This document shows, in pieces, positions 18,829-25,565 of a stretch of DNA of 59,179 nucleotides. The stretch lies in the NCBI GenBank assembly GCA_903824785.1, contig CAIJYD010000087.1, positions 1-59,179 on the forward strand. Direction: 5' to 3'. Numbering within the stretch: the stretch's first letter is position 1; every line of letters begins with the position of its first letter. The notes beneath the pieces were generated by a model that saw nothing but the letters and a program-made list of their open reading frames with translations, did no database searches and was not told the DNA's origin. The translations under genes and the position numbers were made by a program. This DNA is from an uncultured Bacteroidota bacterium. Its GTDB lineage: Bacteria; Bacteroidota; Bacteroidia; Bacteroidales; VadinHA17.

Positions 18829-19230
18829 ATGAAAAACAGCCAATTGGTAATTGAACATCAAAGTAAATTCAGTTTTGAGAAAACAGTTGAGATGCTGGTT
18901 GCAGGTGCAGAACAAAGGGAGTGGAAAGTCCCTGCAGTTCACGACCTTCAGCTTAGTCTTGCAAAATCCGGAAAAGCTGTCCGACCTGTTAAGGTAATTG
19001 AAATATGCAAACCAGAGTATTCAGGTAAGATGCTGGAACTTAATCATGAACGGATAATTTCTGTTATGATGCCTTGCCGTATCTCAGTTTATGAAAAGGA
19101 AGATGGCTTAACTTATATTGGCCTTATTAATGCCGGAGAGATGGCGGCATCACTTCCCGCAAATATTGAAAAAGTGATGAAAGCTGCTTCGGATGAAACT
19201 TTTGAAATCGTTAAATCAGTTTCGAAGTAA
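18829..19230 (+). CDS. DUF302 domain protein
   Basis: The protein has 133 residues and a DUF302 fold, visible in the SKFSFEKTVEMLVAGAEQREWKVP start and the VMMPCRISVYEKEDGLTYIG core. No signal peptide is present. The function of the family is unknown; the Cys in MPCRIS is commonly kept. It is separated from xylA by 11 bases, so it is probably co-transcribed, though a role in xylose use is not evident. The redox-themed operon starts 0.6 kb downstream. Confidence 0.75.
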   Translation: MKNSQLVIEHQSKFSFEKTVEMLVAGAEQREWKVPAVHDLQLSLAKSGKAVRPVKVIEICKPEYSGKMLELNHERIISVMMPCRISVYEKEDGLTYIGLINAGEMAASLPANIEKVMKAASDETFEIVKSVSK

Positions 19231-19288
19231 GGCTAGAGTGTCTTTTGTATATAGTTATCGGTGAGGAAAATGATATCCCGGGAACTGA

Positions 19289-19720
19289 CTAAGAGAAGAT
19301 CCTCTGTATTGAAGACTTTTCTATCTCGGTAAGCGAATCAATCTGCTGAAGAGCCTGTTGTATTTTTGTTTTGAAATTCCAGCATGTCATCTGGCGAAGC
19401 GATAACCGGCGTGCAAACTCATAAGTAGAAAGATTTTCAGTTCCTTTGCACACATTATACGCTATATAAAATGCTTTGCTAATGGAGAATTTGCAATTAT
19501 GAAAAATAGTTCCGGAGGACGCAGATTCTTCAGTTTTGCATTTGGTACATCGTCGTGAATGAGGTGTTTTTCCCTGGCAGTAGTTCGTATTATTGCATTT
19601 GCGACAGGAATAACCCTCGCCCCACTTCAGCCCGGCAAGAAACTGATAACATTTTTCGTCACTTTGAAACAACTCTTCCAGCTGTTCAGTACTTAGTTCA
19701 GTTTTGAAAATGGAACTCAT
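19289..19720 (-). CDS. Stand-alone IS1595-type zinc-ribbon protein lacking the DDE transposase domain
   Basis: The protein has 143 residues. Residues about 33-60 hold a zinc ribbon (CRKCNNTNYC, CTKCKTEES), followed by TIFHNCKFSISKAFYIAY and a helix-turn-helix-like RRLSLRQMTCWNFKTKIQQAL stretch. This matches the N-terminal region of IS1595 transposases. The catalytic DDE part is missing, and only about 60 bases separate its end from the DUF302 gene. Terminal inverted repeats were not found. It may be a remnant, or a domesticated DNA-binding protein. It is divergent from the promoter of the peptide/thioredoxin operon, which makes a regulatory role conceivable. Confidence 0.65.
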   Translation of the reverse strand: MSSIFKTELSTEQLEELFQSDEKCYQFLAGLKWGEGYSCRKCNNTNYCQGKTPHSRRCTKCKTEESASSGTIFHNCKFSISKAFYIAYNVCKGTENLSTYEFARRLSLRQMTCWNFKTKIQQALQQIDSLTEIEKSSIQRIFS

Positions 19721-19784
19721 TATCAGTTTTTTTACCCCGCAAAGGTATAAAAAAACAGCAATGTTTAAAAAATTCGGTGATACT

Positions 19785-19816
19785 ATTGCGATTTATAAAA
19801 AATGAAATTATCTTTG
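19785..19816 (+). promoter_or_regulatory. Bacteroidota-type promoter of the peptide/thioredoxin operon
   Basis: TATCTTTGC starting at 19809 matches the Bacteroidota -7 box TAnnTTTG exactly. A TTG at 19786-19788, 20 bases upstream, fits the -33 element. Transcription would start a few bases after 19820, just before the ATG at 19842. Confidence 0.65.
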
Positions 19817-19841
19817 CATCGAAATATATAGATATGTGAAT

Positions 19842-20087
19842 ATGGAAAGCGGTTGCAAAGTTACCCCAAAACCAAATAGTGTTAAGGAATTTTTTACTTC
19901 CTGGTATTTCTGGAAGCCATTTCTTGGCATTGCTGCCGGTATTCTGGGAGGTTTTCTCTATTTCTGTTTTGTTGAAAGTAAAACAGTACCATGTTTGTTT
20001 ACAAACGATACTTATAGTACAATGTTTTTTGGAGGATTTTTAGGTTACTTTGTTACTGGAAGCCCCTGTTTCAGATTAGGAAGATAA
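19842..20087 (+). CDS. Small membrane protein, DUF6132/YeeE-like
   Basis: The ATG at 19842 is preferred over an in-frame GTG at 19836; the product is 81 residues. Two hydrophobic segments flank a Cys-containing loop: FLGIAAGILGGFLYFCFVE, then TVPCLFTNDTYST and MFFGGFLGYFVTGSPCF. The layout (glycine-rich helix, then Cys, then a Thr-Asn-Asp-x-Tyr loop, then a second helix) resembles DUF6132 and half-size YeeE/YedE proteins linked to sulfur transport. It is the first gene of the operon and ends 6 bases before the methyltransferase gene. Confidence 0.6.
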   Translation: MESGCKVTPKPNSVKEFFTSWYFWKPFLGIAAGILGGFLYFCFVESKTVPCLFTNDTYSTMFFGGFLGYFVTGSPCFRLGR

Positions 20088-20093
20088 AAAACT

Positions 20094-20729
20094 ATGGAAT
20101 ACACCGAAATAATTAAAAGATACAGCGAGCTTGCAGAGACATCCTGTTGCCTCTCATGCGGAGGAGCCATGAATTATTCTGAAGCTGTTCCGGGCGAGGT
20201 TTGTGTCGATCTTGGAAGCGGAAGAGGAACAGATGTCATCAGGCTGGCAGAAGCTGCCGGGAAAGATGGTTTCGTTTACGGCATCGATATATCGGACGGT
20301 ATGATTCTAAAAGCGGTAAGTACTGCTGCCAGGCTCGGAGTAACCAATGTTGACTTTATCCAGAGCCCTCTCGAAAAACTTAATCTTGCAGACTCTATTG
20401 CCGATCTGGTAATTTCAAATTGCACAATTAATCATGCCTCTGATAAACTCTCAGTATGGAAAGAAATTTTCCGGATCCTTAAAAATGGCGGAAGATTTGT
20501 TGTCAGCGATATTTATGCTGTTAATCCTGTGCCTGAAGAATACAGGAATGATCCCGTTGCAATTTCTGAATGCTGGGCTGGTTCTGTTACCCGCAATGAA
20601 TACATGGAACATCTTCGCGATGCAGGATTTTCATCAGTAAGTGTCATTGAAGAATCGGCTCCTTATGAAAAAGGAAAAGTTAAAGTATCAAGCTGGACAA
20701 TTTCAGGAAAGAAATTGTTGGAAAACTAA
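20094..20729 (+). CDS. ArsM-like SAM-dependent methyltransferase
   Basis: The protein has 211 residues. The AdoMet motif is VCVDLGSGRGTDVIRLAE. Three cysteine positions that matter in arsenite methyltransferases appear to be kept: the N-terminal SCCLSCGG, ISNCTINHASDK, and ISECWAGSVTRNEY. The order and spacing of the last two follow the ArsM pattern of NCVxNxxxDK and the later Cys-x-GA. It may methylate As(III), or a thiol or selenol substrate. It lacks the C-terminal extension of classical ArsM. It is inside the thioredoxin/peptide operon, where dithiol reductants would be at hand. Confidence 0.75.
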   Translation: MEYTEIIKRYSELAETSCCLSCGGAMNYSEAVPGEVCVDLGSGRGTDVIRLAEAAGKDGFVYGIDISDGMILKAVSTAARLGVTNVDFIQSPLEKLNLADSIADLVISNCTINHASDKLSVWKEIFRILKNGGRFVVSDIYAVNPVPEEYRNDPVAISECWAGSVTRNEYMEHLRDAGFSSVSVIEESAPYEKGKVKVSSWTISGKKLLEN

Positions 20730-20760
20730 AAGTTAAAAATTAAACAAGGTTGTTAAAGGA

Positions 20761-21240
20761 ATGAAATTATATAAAGAGATGAAAAGAGTTTTTATTATTA
20801 CGGCAATAGTGTTTTCTTTAATTGTAACTAACTGTAAGGCAGATAACCCGGCAGGGGCAGGGGCAAAAGCATCGGCAGAAGGTTCAGTAGTTCAGCTTAC
20901 CGATGCTGTTTTTAAAAAGACGATATTTAATTATGGAAGCAGCAAAGAGTGGAAGTTTGAAGGAAGCAAGCCGGTAATTATTGATTTCTACGCAGACTGG
21001 TGTGCTCCGTGCCGTCAGCTCTCTCCATTAGTTGAGGAAATAGCAAAAGAATATGACGGCAGGATCGTTGTATATAAGGTAGATACAGAAAAAGAAAAAG
21101 ATCTTGCCCGTGCCATAGGTATTACAGGGTTGCCGACTCTGTTATTCATTCCTGCGGAAGGAACTCCGCGTATGTCGATGGGGCTTCTTCCAAAAGCAGA
21201 CCTTGTAAAAGCAATAAATGAGGTTTTATTAATTAAATAA
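20761..21240 (+). CDS. Exported thioredoxin-family protein
   Basis: The protein has 159 residues (a second ATG at 20779 would give 153). A hydrophobic N-terminal segment, RVFIITAIVFSLIVTNC, is either a Sec signal anchor or a lipoprotein signal; the residue before Cys (Asn) is atypical for a lipobox. The thioredoxin domain covers residues about 60-159 with ADWCAPCRQLSPL (C81 and C84) and the cis-Pro loop GITGLPTLLF. It is a periplasmic or membrane-attached thiol-disulfide reductase. It lies 12 bases before the short peptide gene and 31 bases after the methyltransferase gene. Confidence 0.85.
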   Translation: MKLYKEMKRVFIITAIVFSLIVTNCKADNPAGAGAKASAEGSVVQLTDAVFKKTIFNYGSSKEWKFEGSKPVIIDFYADWCAPCRQLSPLVEEIAKEYDGRIVVYKVDTEKEKDLARAIGITGLPTLLFIPAEGTPRMSMGLLPKADLVKAINEVLLIK

Positions 21241-21252
21241 CAATTATCAATT

Positions 21253-21351
21253 ATGAAAAGTGTAATTAAAAAGAGAGTAAACAGAGCCGAAGTTAAAGTA
21301 GCTCAGTGCTGTGCAAAAACATCTAAAACTGTTGTAGGCTGTCACGATTAA
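21253..21351 (+). CDS. Short Cys-containing peptide, putative RiPP precursor
   Basis: This ORF encodes 32 residues. The N-terminal half is very basic (MKSVIKKRVNRAEVKV, like a leader), and the C-terminal half is AQCCAKTSKTVVGCHD with three Cys and several Ser/Thr/Lys acceptors (core-like). It lies 12 bases after the thioredoxin gene and 5 bases before the radical SAM/SPASM maturase gene, the usual place for a precursor. The codons look native. I do not recognise the peptide family. Alternative: a metal(loid)-binding peptide that is not modified. Confidence 0.65.
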   Translation: MKSVIKKRVNRAEVKVAQCCAKTSKTVVGCHD

Positions 21352-21356
21352 ACCTG

Positions 21357-22691
21357 ATGAAGTATTCTAAGTACAATATTTTTTCCAATATCAGGGATTC
21401 TGAGAACTTTTTCATCATTAACCTGCTTACAGGTAATGCCGACATTCTGAATAAAGCTGAGGCTGAAAAGCTTCAGCTTATCAGAAGCGGCGCTATAGTA
21501 CCTGATAGTGATTTTATGGCAGAGGTTACGGAAAAAGGTTACTTTATTGATGAAAATGAAGAGACCAGTCTATACAGGAAAAAGTATCTTGATTTTATCG
21601 ATTCACGGGAAAAGGATGAGATCCAGATTTTCTTTGTAACAAATTACAGTTGCAACTTTGCCTGTACTTATTGTTATCAGGACCAATACACCAATTCTCC
21701 TCATGAGCTCAGCGATGAGATAATTGATGCTTTTTTCAGTTATGTCGGGAAGGAGTTTTCAGGACGTAAAAAATACATTACCATTTTCGGAGGCGAGCCG
21801 CTTCTGAACAGTCCGAAACAGAAGGAGCATATAAAACAGATTCTCAAAAGGGCAAAAGAATCAAATCTTGAAGTTAGCTTCGTTACCAATGGGTATTCAC
21901 TTGAAGATTATTCTGAAATACTCGCTGCCGGGAAAATACGTGAGATCCAGGTGACTCTCGATGGCACAGAGGATATGCATAACAGTCGCAGGTTTCTGAA
22001 GGGAGGGGGAGGAACTTTTGACAGGATTGTCAGAGGTGTTGATGCTTGCCTTAAAAACCAGATCGACATTAACCTCAGAATGGTTATTGACAAAGATAAT
22101 ATCGACAATCTTCCCGGTCTTGCCAGATTTGCTATTGAAAAGGGCTGGACAAAAAGCCGGTTCTTTAAAACACAGATCGGACGTAATTATGAATTGCACC
22201 ATTGCCAGTCTTCTCCGGATAAGCTTTTTGACAGAGTCTCCCTATACGAAAGTCTGGCTGAAATAATTAAACTTCATCCTCATATTCCGGAATTTTATAA
22301 ACCTGCCTATTCGGTAGCAAAATTCCTTTCAGAAAATGGGGAGCTTCCCGATCCATTGTTCGATTCCTGTCCGGCATGCAAAACCGAATGGGCCTTCGAT
22401 TATACTGGACAGATCTACTCATGCACTGCCACAGTTGGCAAATCCGACGAATCACTGGGTAGTTTCTACCCCACTGTTACCAGGAATACGACAGCTATTG
22501 AAAACTGGGAATCCCGCGATTTAACTTCAATTCCTGAATGCAGGGATTGTTCAGTTCAGCTTGCTTGCGGCGGAGGTTGTGGTTCTGTTGCAAAAAACAG
22601 GACAGGAAATATCTGCTCCACTGATTGCCGTCCGGTAAAGGAACTTCTCGAAATGGGCTTTTCAGCCTATATAGAAATCAACAAAGCATAA
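21357..22691 (+). CDS. Radical SAM/SPASM peptide maturase
   Basis: The protein has 444 residues. Residues 1-85 resemble an N-terminal recognition (RRE-like) region. The radical SAM motif CNFACTYC gives C99, C103 and C106, which bind the [4Fe-4S]-AdoMet cluster. TIFGGEPLLN and QVTLDGTEDMHNSRR follow the barrel. The C-terminal SPASM domain carries C395, C398, C404, C408, C420 and C424 (CRDC, CGGGC, CSTDC), plus an upstream CPAC and SCTATVGK, enough for two auxiliary clusters. Such enzymes make thioether or C-C crosslinks in peptides; the peptide encoded 5 bases upstream is the likely substrate. Confidence 0.9.
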   Translation: MKYSKYNIFSNIRDSENFFIINLLTGNADILNKAEAEKLQLIRSGAIVPDSDFMAEVTEKGYFIDENEETSLYRKKYLDFIDSREKDEIQIFFVTNYSCNFACTYCYQDQYTNSPHELSDEIIDAFFSYVGKEFSGRKKYITIFGGEPLLNSPKQKEHIKQILKRAKESNLEVSFVTNGYSLEDYSEILAAGKIREIQVTLDGTEDMHNSRRFLKGGGGTFDRIVRGVDACLKNQIDINLRMVIDKDNIDNLPGLARFAIEKGWTKSRFFKTQIGRNYELHHCQSSPDKLFDRVSLYESLAEIIKLHPHIPEFYKPAYSVAKFLSENGELPDPLFDSCPACKTEWAFDYTGQIYSCTATVGKSDESLGSFYPTVTRNTTAIENWESRDLTSIPECRDCSVQLACGGGCGSVAKNRTGNICSTDCRPVKELLEMGFSAYIEINKA

Positions 22692-22711
22692 GAAATACAA
22701 TTATATTAGCA

Positions 22712-23980
22712 ATGAAAGAGATAAATTCATCAGAATTTGAAATGGATGTTTTGCATTCAGGCAAAGTGATCCTCGATTTTTATTCAACAGAATGCCCTCC
22801 GTGTGAAGCTTTGGCTTCTAAGTTTGAAGAGCTTTCAATGCTCTATGGAAAGGATGTTAAATTCCTTAAAATTTATCGCCAGAAAAACAGAGAACTGGCC
22901 GATAAACTTGGTGTTAAATCATCTCCCACATTATTGTTTTTTGATGATGGGAAAGAGGTTGCTGGAAGACTTAGTGGTGGTGTTAAAAGGAGCGATATAA
23001 TACATAATCTTGATAGTATGCTTCCTTCTGAAAGGGTTGCAGAGATCAAATCGCTCATAAAGCCTACCGTTTCGGAGTTTGATGTTATTATTCTTGGAGC
23101 AGGCCCGGGTGGACTAACAGCAGGTCTTTACCTTTGCCAGTCGAAGATCAATACTGTCCTTATAGATATAGCATTGCCTGGCGGAAATGTGGCAACAACA
23201 CATGAAGTCTCAAACTATCCGGGGTTCATTGAACCTCAGGCAGGGTATATGCTTTCTCACAATATGAGCGAACAGACCAAGCTATGTGGAACAGTTTATA
23301 AAGTAGCCGTTGATGTAACAAGAGTCGACCTCGAAAAAAAGGAGGTCATAATTGATGAATTTGAAACTGTAAGGGCAAAAAGAATAATTATTGCTACAGG
23401 GACAACTCCGAATCTGACAGGGGCAAAGGGCGAAAAAGAGCTGAAGGGGAAGGGCATTTCCTACTGTGCAACCTGCGATGCAAAATATTTTGAGGGCAAG
23501 GAAGCTGTTGTGATCGGCGGAGGTAATTCAGCCATTGAAGAGTCGGAATATATAACAAGGTTTGCTGATAAACTGACAATCGTTCATCAGTTCGATAAGT
23601 TTACCGCAAACAAACAGGCACAGGATAAAGTGTTTAATAATCCAAAGATAAGCGTCATTTTTGAAAATGAACCCAGAGCATTTGTCAGGGACGGAGACAA
23701 AATAGTCACAGAAATAGAGAACACCAGAAACAAAGAGAGCAGGAAGATTGTTAGTGATGGTGTATTTATATTCATTGGTATGAAACCTAATGTGGATTTG
23801 TTTAAAGACAAATTAACGCTCGATAATTGGGGCTATATTAAAACCGATGAAGATATGCGGACAAGTATCCCCGGCATTTATGCAGTAGGGGATGTTATCA
23901 GCAAGAAATACAGGCAGATAACAACTGCTGTCGCTGATGGAACTATTGCCGCAATGGCTATTGCAAAGGAGTTGGATTGA
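22712..23980 (+). CDS. Thioredoxin-thioredoxin reductase fusion
   Basis: The ATG at 22712 gives 422 residues; the reading frame is open further upstream into the maturase gene, but that part has no domain. Residues 1-105 are a thioredoxin with CPPC (C28, C31) instead of the usual CGPC and a SSPTLLFF cis-Pro loop. Residues about 122-422 are a TrxB-type flavoprotein: FDVIILGAGPGGLTAGLY (FAD), CATC (C252, C255), VVIGGGNSAIEES (NADPH) and GIYAVGDV. The reductase would use NADPH to reduce its own thioredoxin and, through it, other partners. It follows the maturase gene after 20 bases. Confidence 0.92.
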   Translation: MKEINSSEFEMDVLHSGKVILDFYSTECPPCEALASKFEELSMLYGKDVKFLKIYRQKNRELADKLGVKSSPTLLFFDDGKEVAGRLSGGVKRSDIIHNLDSMLPSERVAEIKSLIKPTVSEFDVIILGAGPGGLTAGLYLCQSKINTVLIDIALPGGNVATTHEVSNYPGFIEPQAGYMLSHNMSEQTKLCGTVYKVAVDVTRVDLEKKEVIIDEFETVRAKRIIIATGTTPNLTGAKGEKELKGKGISYCATCDAKYFEGKEAVVIGGGNSAIEESEYITRFADKLTIVHQFDKFTANKQAQDKVFNNPKISVIFENEPRAFVRDGDKIVTEIENTRNKESRKIVSDGVFIFIGMKPNVDLFKDKLTLDNWGYIKTDEDMRTSIPGIYAVGDVISKKYRQITTAVADGTIAAMAIAKELD

Positions 23981-24086
23981 ATCGCAGTCAGAGTTTGGCT
24001 TTGGAGGAGTGGCAAAAATGGTTCTCAAAGCTGACTGAAGAAGCATTAATGTGAATTTGAATAGTTTAACAAATATTTTTATAAGG

Positions 24087-24290
24087 ATGAAGAAAAACAT
24101 TGGAACAATTGACAAAGTGATCAGGATTCTGGTTGCAGCCGTAGTTGCAGTACTCTATTTTACGAACATAATTTCAGGTACTGTAGCAATTATTCTATTA
24201 ATCGTGTCTGCGATATTTATTCTGACAAGTTTAATAAGCTTCTGTCCGCTCTATCTGCCCTTTGGGCTGAGCACCAGAAAAAAAGAATAA
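24087..24290 (+). CDS. DUF2892 small membrane protein
   Basis: The ATG at 24087 has AAGG just before it and gives 67 residues; an ORF open from 24051 adds no recognisable domain. The sequence MKKNIGTIDKVIRILVAAVV is the DUF2892 signature, with two helices ending in SFCPLYLPFGLST. Such proteins often accompany rhodanese or thioredoxin genes. It is the last gene of the operon, and an intrinsic terminator follows at 24296. Confidence 0.8.
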   Translation: MKKNIGTIDKVIRILVAAVVAVLYFTNIISGTVAIILLIVSAIFILTSLISFCPLYLPFGLSTRKKE

Positions 24291-24295
24291 TACAT

Positions 24296-24320
24296 GCCGG
24301 AGCAATCCGGCTTTTTTATT
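24296..24320 (+). terminator. Intrinsic terminator of the peptide/thioredoxin operon
   Basis: GCCGGA (24296-24301) and TCCGGC (24306-24311) form a 6-base-pair G+C-rich stem with a GCAA loop, followed by TTTTTTATTTT. It lies 5 bases after the DUF2892 stop codon. Confidence 0.9.
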
Positions 24321-24362
24321 TTATCTCCGCAGTTGCCGTTCTGCTGATAATGAAGCCGGGAA

Positions 24363-24752
24363 TTATCCCTGTGATGTTTTTATATAGAACACCGGTGGAT
24401 TGGCAATTGATTTTTTAACCTTGCACAGTTCTGCAACATTGATAACCGAAGCCTTATATTTTTCCGGAAAATCTTCGGGCAGGTTAATGTCAAGGGTAAT
24501 ACTTACCGGCAAGCCGGTCTCGTTATTATACTCTGTTTTCTGAATGATTTTGATTTTGTCAGTTGGTATTCCGCGGTTGTCGCAGAACGATTTAACATAT
24601 ATCCCTGCACAGGTGCCAATTGCTGCAAGAAAGAGGTCAAAGGGGGCAGGAGCTGTATCTCCTCCTCCATTGTCAAGAGGTTGGTCGGTTTTAATCAGGT
24701 GACCATGTGTGTGTGCCGTAACTACTTTCCCTCCCTCAAATGTTATCTCCAT
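24363..24752 (-). CDS. OsmC family protein
   Basis: The protein has 129 residues. The OsmC/Ohr fold carries two Cys: GTCAGIYVKSFC (peroxidatic position) and VAELCKVKKSIAN (resolving position). PAPFDLFLAAIGTC matches the YhfA-like subgroup of OsmC. Members reduce organic hydroperoxides or related thiol substrates in the cytoplasm. It faces the end of the thioredoxin operon across the terminator. It adds to the redox theme, but is not part of that transcript. Confidence 0.85.
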   Translation of the reverse strand: MEITFEGGKVVTAHTHGHLIKTDQPLDNGGGDTAPAPFDLFLAAIGTCAGIYVKSFCDNRGIPTDKIKIIQKTEYNNETGLPVSITLDINLPEDFPEKYKASVINVAELCKVKKSIANPPVFYIKTSQG

Positions 24753-24811
24753 GATATTGAATTTTAATAATGCTATTGAATATTAAATTAACTGATGAAT
24801 ATGTAAAAGTC

Positions 24812-25429
24812 TTAATTCCTGACTGAGACCAGCAGAAATACTTCAAACTTTTTTGTTTCTGTTTCAGATATTTTACGGTCAATTACAAAGCAGCATTTTC
24901 CTGAAATATTTGTAAACTGATGATTTTCAATTATTTTTGTCAGGTTTTCAATATTAAATCCCAGGTGGCCAGTGAATCCTTCTCCGTGAAAGGATCCGTC
25001 CTCTTCATACAGATCAGCAATAGCCAGATACCCGCCCGGATTCAGTAATTTTGAGAATCTGGCTACAATAGAATCAATATCCGTAACATGATGAAGTACC
25101 ATCTGTGTGAAGATAAGATCAAAAGTTTTATCTTTCAGATCAGATTGTTCAAGATCGAAATTCAGAGCGTTAAGATTACTTGCTTTAGTAGCCTCTATCT
25201 TCCCTTTCATCACCTTTATCATTTCAGGTGAGTTATCCATCAGGGTAATCTCCTTGAGATCATCTTTGAGTAAAAAGCTGGCAATGCCGGTACCTGCTCC
25301 GTATTCGAGGGCAGTCATCTCTTTTGTTAAGGGAATGATTTTTCGTATCTCATTCGCAATAGCTTCAGAGCGAGCCCAGTGCATTGGATTTTTATCCCAT
25401 TCGGCTGCTTTGGAATCAAATTCATTCAT
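24812..25429 (-). CDS. Class I SAM-dependent methyltransferase
   Basis: The protein has 205 residues. The AdoMet motif is MTALEYGAGTGIASFLL, followed by ITLMDNSPEMIKVMK, FDLIFTQMVLHHVTDID and LLNPGGYLAIADL. It belongs to the broad Methyltransf_11/25 group; the substrate is unknown. It runs the same way as the OsmC gene with 59 bases between them and is divergent from the corrinoid activator gene at 25566. Confidence 0.85.
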   Translation of the reverse strand: MNEFDSKAAEWDKNPMHWARSEAIANEIRKIIPLTKEMTALEYGAGTGIASFLLKDDLKEITLMDNSPEMIKVMKGKIEATKASNLNALNFDLEQSDLKDKTFDLIFTQMVLHHVTDIDSIVARFSKLLNPGGYLAIADLYEEDGSFHGEGFTGHLGFNIENLTKIIENHQFTNISGKCCFVIDRKISETETKKFEVFLLVSVRN

Positions 25430-25565
25430 AAGAAAAGTGGTTGATTATTTCAGTTTTTAAAGTTAACCAACTTTTCCATTTTTTTCTGATCAGTTTTATT
25501 AAGTTTACAAAATTAGTTTGAAAATGATCCGGCAACATTTCAGGATATCATGAAAACATATTCTA

